The translations under genes were made by a program, and so were the position numbers. A DNA stretch of 64,000 nucleotides from positions 62,001-126,000 of the forward strand of contig CANJQN010000003.1 in NCBI GenBank assembly GCA_947476465.1. The letters are read 5' to 3'. Shown here in pieces: positions 60,539 through 64,000 of this stretch. The notes under the pieces are model-generated. The model did no database searches. It saw only the letters and a program-made list of their open reading frames with translations, and had not been told where the DNA came from. This DNA comes from Comamonadaceae bacterium (lineage in GTDB: Bacteria > Pseudomonadota > Gammaproteobacteria > Burkholderiales > Burkholderiaceae_C). Within the stretch, counting starts at the first letter, position 1. Every line of letters begins with the position of its first letter.

Positions 60539-62122
60539 TCAACGCGTACTGGCGTAGGCGGCATGTCGCCCTGCCAGGCGGCCCGATGCAAAGGCCCACA
60601 TCAGGTGGTGGCCGTGCCCTTCGAGCAGCAACCCGCCCTGGCCGTTGGATCCGGCGGCGAACAGCCCTGGGATGGGTGCACCGTTGGAGTCCAGGACCTC
60701 CAAACGCAAGGACACATCGAGACCACCGTTGGTGAAGACGACGTAGGCCTTTGCTGGGCCCAGTGCATACAGGGGGCCATCCGTCACCTGGCTCACCGCC
60801 TTGTCGCCGCTACCGGCCGCGGCCATGCTATCGGCGAGCGTACGCACATCGACGCGCAACTTCGCAGCCAGCTCGGCCACAGTGGCGCCTTCATGGAAGA
60901 TGTCTGCCCGCGTGCGCCGATAGTCGTCGAGGTAGGCATAGGCGACCCCCGGCGCGGTGGACACGTAGTTGGGCCAGCTGGTAAAGAGCTTTGCCGTCCG
61001 CACGTCGAACACGATGTAGGCCATGCTGTCAGGCAGCGCGGCCACCGCGTCATGGACGTTGCGCCCGGCAAGGTCGATCAGCCGTCCCGCAGTGTCGACG
61101 AGGGCCGCGCCCGCGCGGAAGATCGCCGCCTCGGGGGCTAACGACGTCGTGACAAAGCGCATCAGCACCGGCCGAAGCAGCGATGGCGGCACATGTCGGT
61201 AAGCCCAGGCCATCAGTCCGGTCACCAGCGGATGCGGAGGCAAACGCTGCAGCCAATGCGGTTTGGCCGGCGGCACGAAACGCAGGAACGGGCCGCGCAG
61301 ATGGTCTCCATTGCGCACCACGCCGCCGGCGGCCAGGCCCAGCAGGATGCCGTCGCCGGTACTTGCAGGGTTCATCGCATCCACAGTGGCCAGCGGCGCC
61401 GTGGCGTAGTGCGTCTTCAAAGCCGGGCTGCCCGCGAAATCGCCCGCGGCAAGAACCACGCCGCCCCTGGCCTTCCAGGCGACTGCGCCCCTGCCCGTGC
61501 GCGTTGCAACCACACCGGTGACCCGGCCTTGCTCGACCAGCAGCGAATCCACGCGTGTCTCGAGCTCGATGCGCACGCCGAGCTTGCGGCACAGGCGGCC
61601 CAGATGGTGGGGAAATGCCTTTGAGTTGGGCAGGATGTTGTGCATGCGCGGCCGCCGATGCGGCGGCTCGGGCGTAGGGCCGACGAAGCGCAGTCCGCTC
61701 GAGAGCAACCAGGCGAACGTCTCGGGTGCGTGGTCCGCGAGGACGCGGCCCAGGGCACGGTTGTCGCGAACGACATCGGCGCCGCAGAACAAGCCAAGGT
61801 CCTCCCAGTGGTCGTGCGGAGAGTCCTGAATCCCCTCGCGCCGCTGGTGCGGCGTATTGGACGCGCTCACTGAGCCGACGGACCACGCCGTCGTGCCGCC
61901 CAGTGCCGGGCATTTTTCGAACAGGACGACCCGGCGCCCGAGTGCCGCAGCGGTGCTGGCAGCAGCCAGGCCCGAGCCGCCGCCTCCGATGACGATCACA
62001 TCGACATCCTCGACAGTGCAGCCGGGCGGCACTGCGCTGGCGATGCGCCCACCGAGCAGCTCGTGCGGAATGCCCGGCTGCCCGTCCACCAGACCAGGCC
62101 CGCAGACTGGCACCTGCGTCAT
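60539..62122 (-). CDS. FAD-dependent oxidoreductase (fumarate reductase / 3-ketosteroid dehydrogenase-like flavoprotein)
   Basis: The protein has 527 residues from ATG 62122 (overlaps the Bug receptor stop as ATGA). FAD binding at about 38-65 (DVIVIGGGGSGLAAASTAAA), LGGTTAWSVGSVSAS, GGVVLAAGDFAGS and the C-terminal FAAGSNGQGGLLLEGHGHHL with Gly-rich flavin-facing loop fit the flavoprotein subunit family of fumarate reductase and 3-ketosteroid delta1-dehydrogenase. It would oxidise or reduce an alpha,beta bond in a ring or chain compound. It is directly coupled to the receptor. Confidence 0.9.
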   Translation of the reverse strand: MTQVPVCGPGLVDGQPGIPHELLGGRIASAVPPGCTVEDVDVIVIGGGGSGLAAASTAAALGRRVVLFEKCPALGGTTAWSVGSVSASNTPHQRREGIQDSPHDHWEDLGLFCGADVVRDNRALGRVLADHAPETFAWLLSSGLRFVGPTPEPPHRRPRMHNILPNSKAFPHHLGRLCRKLGVRIELETRVDSLLVEQGRVTGVVATRTGRGAVAWKARGGVVLAAGDFAGSPALKTHYATAPLATVDAMNPASTGDGILLGLAAGGVVRNGDHLRGPFLRFVPPAKPHWLQRLPPHPLVTGLMAWAYRHVPPSLLRPVLMRFVTTSLAPEAAIFRAGAALVDTAGRLIDLAGRNVHDAVAALPDSMAYIVFDVRTAKLFTSWPNYVSTAPGVAYAYLDDYRRTRADIFHEGATVAELAAKLRVDVRTLADSMAAAGSGDKAVSQVTDGPLYALGPAKAYVVFTNGGLDVSLRLEVLDSNGAPIPGLFAAGSNGQGGLLLEGHGHHLMWAFASGRLAGRHAAYASTR

Positions 62123-63135
62123 TCTGGCTTGATCCCAGTCTCCTGGGCCAGCTTGCGCCAGGCGGCGATCTGGTCCACGACGTAGGGAGCGAAAGCCTCG
62201 GGGCCCATCGTGGAGACATCGAAGCCCATGGTGGCCAGCTTGTCCTGCACCTCGCGTTGCGCCAGCGTATCGTTCCATGCGGTGGCGATACGCGAGATCG
62301 TGGCGGCTGGCGTATTGCGCGAGACGAACAAGCCATTCCATGCCGATACGTCAAATCCCTTGAGCACTTCGTCCACCGTCCGAACGCCGGGAAGCAGCGC
62401 CGAAGGCTGGGCCATGGTGACCGCGAGCACCCGTGCCTTGCCCGCGCGAACGTGAGGGATGGCGGTCGCGTAATCGGCGATCTGCAGTTGCACCTGGTTT
62501 GCCAGCATATCGATCATCGCCTGCGGGCTCGACTTGTACGGAACGCTGAGGATGTCAACCCCCGCGCGCTTCTTGAACATCTCCATCGCCATCAGCGAGC
62601 TGCTGTTGGGCGTCGCGTAGGCGAGCTTGCCAGGATTGGCTTTCGCGTAGGCGATGAGTTCGGGCACGTTGTTCACGGGGATGCTGGGATGACTCACCAG
62701 CATGAAGGGCAACGATCCGGATCGGGCGACCGGAACCAGGTCCCTTATCGGGTCGTACGGCAAGGACTTGTAGAGGCTGGGGTTGATCGCAATGGAACTG
62801 CTTCCGCCCAGCAGCACGGTCAGCCCATCGGGCGGCGATTTGGCCAGCGCCTCGGCGCCGATGACGCCATTGGCGCCCGGGCGGTTATCGATGAGGACCG
62901 TCATGCCCAGCCGCTCCGAAAACTGCGGAACCACGATTCGCGCGAAGTTGTCGGTGTAGCTGCCGGTCGCGAAGGGAATGATCAGGCGCAGCGGCGCTGT
63001 GGATTGCGCGCGAGTGTCGGACACGCCAGCAGTGAACGCCAGAAGGAGTGCGCCCAGCTTCACTCCCGAGCGGATTACGGACCGTCGCGTTTGGGTACCG
63101 CTATGACGCTCGAATGCATCAGGAAAGAAAGCCAT
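62119..63135 (-). CDS. Bug-type tripartite tricarboxylate transporter substrate-binding protein
   Basis: The protein has 338 residues from ATG 63135 (AAAGGAG upstream). A Tat-like leader is present: RRSVIRSGVKLGALLLAFTA, with RR in TRRSV, ending near TRAQS. Conserved blocks are LRLIIPFATGSYTDN, VLIDNRPGANGVIGAEALAK, SPPDGLTVLLGGSS and SLLPGVRTVDEVL. The presence of a twin-arginine leader sets it apart from the other three receptors in the window. It is coupled to the FAD enzyme gene. Confidence 0.93.
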   Translation of the reverse strand: MAFFPDAFERHSGTQTRRSVIRSGVKLGALLLAFTAGVSDTRAQSTAPLRLIIPFATGSYTDNFARIVVPQFSERLGMTVLIDNRPGANGVIGAEALAKSPPDGLTVLLGGSSSIAINPSLYKSLPYDPIRDLVPVARSGSLPFMLVSHPSIPVNNVPELIAYAKANPGKLAYATPNSSSLMAMEMFKKRAGVDILSVPYKSSPQAMIDMLANQVQLQIADYATAIPHVRAGKARVLAVTMAQPSALLPGVRTVDEVLKGFDVSAWNGLFVSRNTPAATISRIATAWNDTLAQREVQDKLATMGFDVSTMGPEAFAPYVVDQIAAWRKLAQETGIKPE

Positions 63136-63166
63136 GGTGTCTCCTTTGTAGTGATTCTTACTGCCG

Positions 63167-64000
63167 TCAGGGAATGATACGTTCGCCACGAAGCTGCGCA
63201 AGCAGGCCAAGCAGGCACCCGCTGGTATCGCTCACTTGCGAAAAGCCGGTGGCACGCAGACGCAGGTCGCTACTAAAGCTATCCCAGCCGTTGTGGAAGG
63301 TGTCGGCGTAGGCCCAGGAGGCGACCGCGGAGAAGGGATTGGGCTGCAGGCCGTGCCGCTCAACCAAGGCGTTCCACAGGGGATCCTTATCCCGCATAAA
63401 GTCCCGCAGCCGCATTGGAAACACGGGCCCGGGCTCCAAGCCGAAGAAGGCGGCGATCTCCGGCCACAGCCGTTCCCAACGGAACAGGTCGCCGTTGCTC
63501 ACGTTGAATGCCTGGTTGGCGCAGCTGTCGTGGGTGGCCGTCCATACGGCGGCCTTGGCCAGCAGCCGCACATCGCAGCCCTGCCGCAGCGACTTGAAGC
63601 CCGCTTCCGTGCCAGGAAACCACAGAGGCATGCCGAGCTCGCGGCAGATGCTGCCCCAGACACCGATGATCTGCACCAGGTTGCCGGAATAGCCAAGCGT
63701 GATGCCCATGATCGGGCCGGGGCGCAGGGTCGACCACGACCAGCCGGACTGGGCACAGCGCTCGCGCAACAGATCCTCCTGCGCGTAATAGGATAGCGTG
63801 ATCGGCAGGCGCGGATCGGTCTCCCGCGCTGGCGTGCGGAAGGGGCCGACCAGCGTCCCGTAGGCTTTCATCCCATGCATCACCATCACATGTTGCAGGC
63901 CCGGCGAGCTTGCGGCCAATGCGTCGAGCACGTTGGTCAGCATCGCATTGTTCAGACGCACTTCTTCCGACGGCTGCGGATGGTCCTGCCGCGCACAGTA
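63167..64000 (-). CDS. PRISE-type (progesterone 5-beta-reductase/iridoid synthase-like) atypical SDR, N-terminus outside the window
   Basis: The frame is open to the right edge, so about 278 codons are seen and the nucleotide-binding N-terminus is missing. The family is recognised from VRLNNAMLTNVLDALAASSP, HVMVMHGMKAYGTLVGPF, LSYYAQEDLLRERCAQSGWS (with the catalytic Tyr and the next-turn Lys replaced by Gln-Glu-Asp as in PRISE), STLRPGPIMGITLG and AFNVSNGDLFRWERLWPEIA. These reduce enones with NADPH. It is 31 bp before the receptor gene and probably in its operon. Confidence 0.88.
   Translation of the reverse strand, partial: YCARQDHPQPSEEVRLNNAMLTNVLDALAASSPGLQHVMVMHGMKAYGTLVGPFRTPARETDPRLPITLSYYAQEDLLRERCAQSGWSWSTLRPGPIMGITLGYSGNLVQIIGVWGSICRELGMPLWFPGTEAGFKSLRQGCDVRLLAKAAVWTATHDSCANQAFNVSNGDLFRWERLWPEIAAFFGLEPGPVFPMRLRDFMRDKDPLWNALVERHGLQPNPFSAVASWAYADTFHNGWDSFSSDLRLRATGFSQVSDTSGCLLGLLAQLRGERIIP

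Overview
The window looks like chromosomal DNA of a high-GC betaproteobacterium of the order Burkholderiales, most likely family Comamonadaceae. Three things point there: the four tripartite-tricarboxylate (Bug-type) binding proteins, the branched-chain amino acid (Liv-type) ABC operon, and intergenic repeats of two kinds that I recognise from that family (a G/C-run repeat around livM, and TTCGACAGGCTCAG-type hairpins near 40.8 kb and inside purL). Genus cannot be fixed from the sequence alone. No phage, insertion sequence, rRNA, tRNA or CRISPR array was seen.

Layout. 0-5.4 kb: 5' end of tex, a LapA-like membrane protein, a His/Met-rich Spy/CpxP-like periplasmic protein divergent from an OmpR-type regulator and its sensor kinase, then cbpA-cbpM. 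5.7-23.6 kb: an accessory CoA-ester catabolic region. A minus-strand operon encodes a Bug receptor, an Ldh-family dehydrogenase, a single-chain biotin-dependent acyl-CoA carboxylase, a CaiB-type CoA-transferase, a thiolase reduced to its two ends, and a crotonase; an N-acyl-D-amino-acid deacylase leads it. Divergent from this are a second Bug receptor, a PaaK-like ligase, an acyl-CoA dehydrogenase, a 72-residue protein, a winged-helix/ferredoxin protein and a second crotonase, followed by a TetR regulator, a cupin-like protein and a class II aldolase. 23.7-28.8 kb: a second acyl-CoA operon (membrane protein, SDR, hotdog thioesterase, MDR reductase, AidB-like acyl-CoA dehydrogenase, GST). 29.1-29.8 kb: a VapBC toxin-antitoxin pair. 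29.8-37.0 kb: a Liv-type ABC transporter (binding protein with a tandem-repeat linker, livH, livM, livG, livF) and an acyl-CoA ligase.

37.1-54.3 kb is mostly housekeeping: selO-msrB-yciB-bolA-PpiC-type isomerase, repeats, two membrane proteins, a methyltransferase, an MmgE/PrpD protein with a Bug receptor, purL (with an in-frame repeat insertion), map, glnD and an outer-membrane-like protein. 54.6-64 kb: a third CoA-linked catabolic operon, all on the minus strand: PRISE-type SDR (cut by the window end), Bug receptor, FAD oxidoreductase, crotonase, acyl-CoA ligase, an SDR without its catalytic residues, an Asp/Glu racemase-superfamily enzyme, and an SCP2-type thiolase lacking the usual nucleophilic cysteine with its DUF35 partner.

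The strongest leads are the two compact CoA-catabolic loci whose substrates I cannot name, and several 'missing residue' or 'missing middle' genes in them. The other main leads are the repeat invasion of purL and livM coding sequence and a LivF whose Walker A lysine is an arginine.
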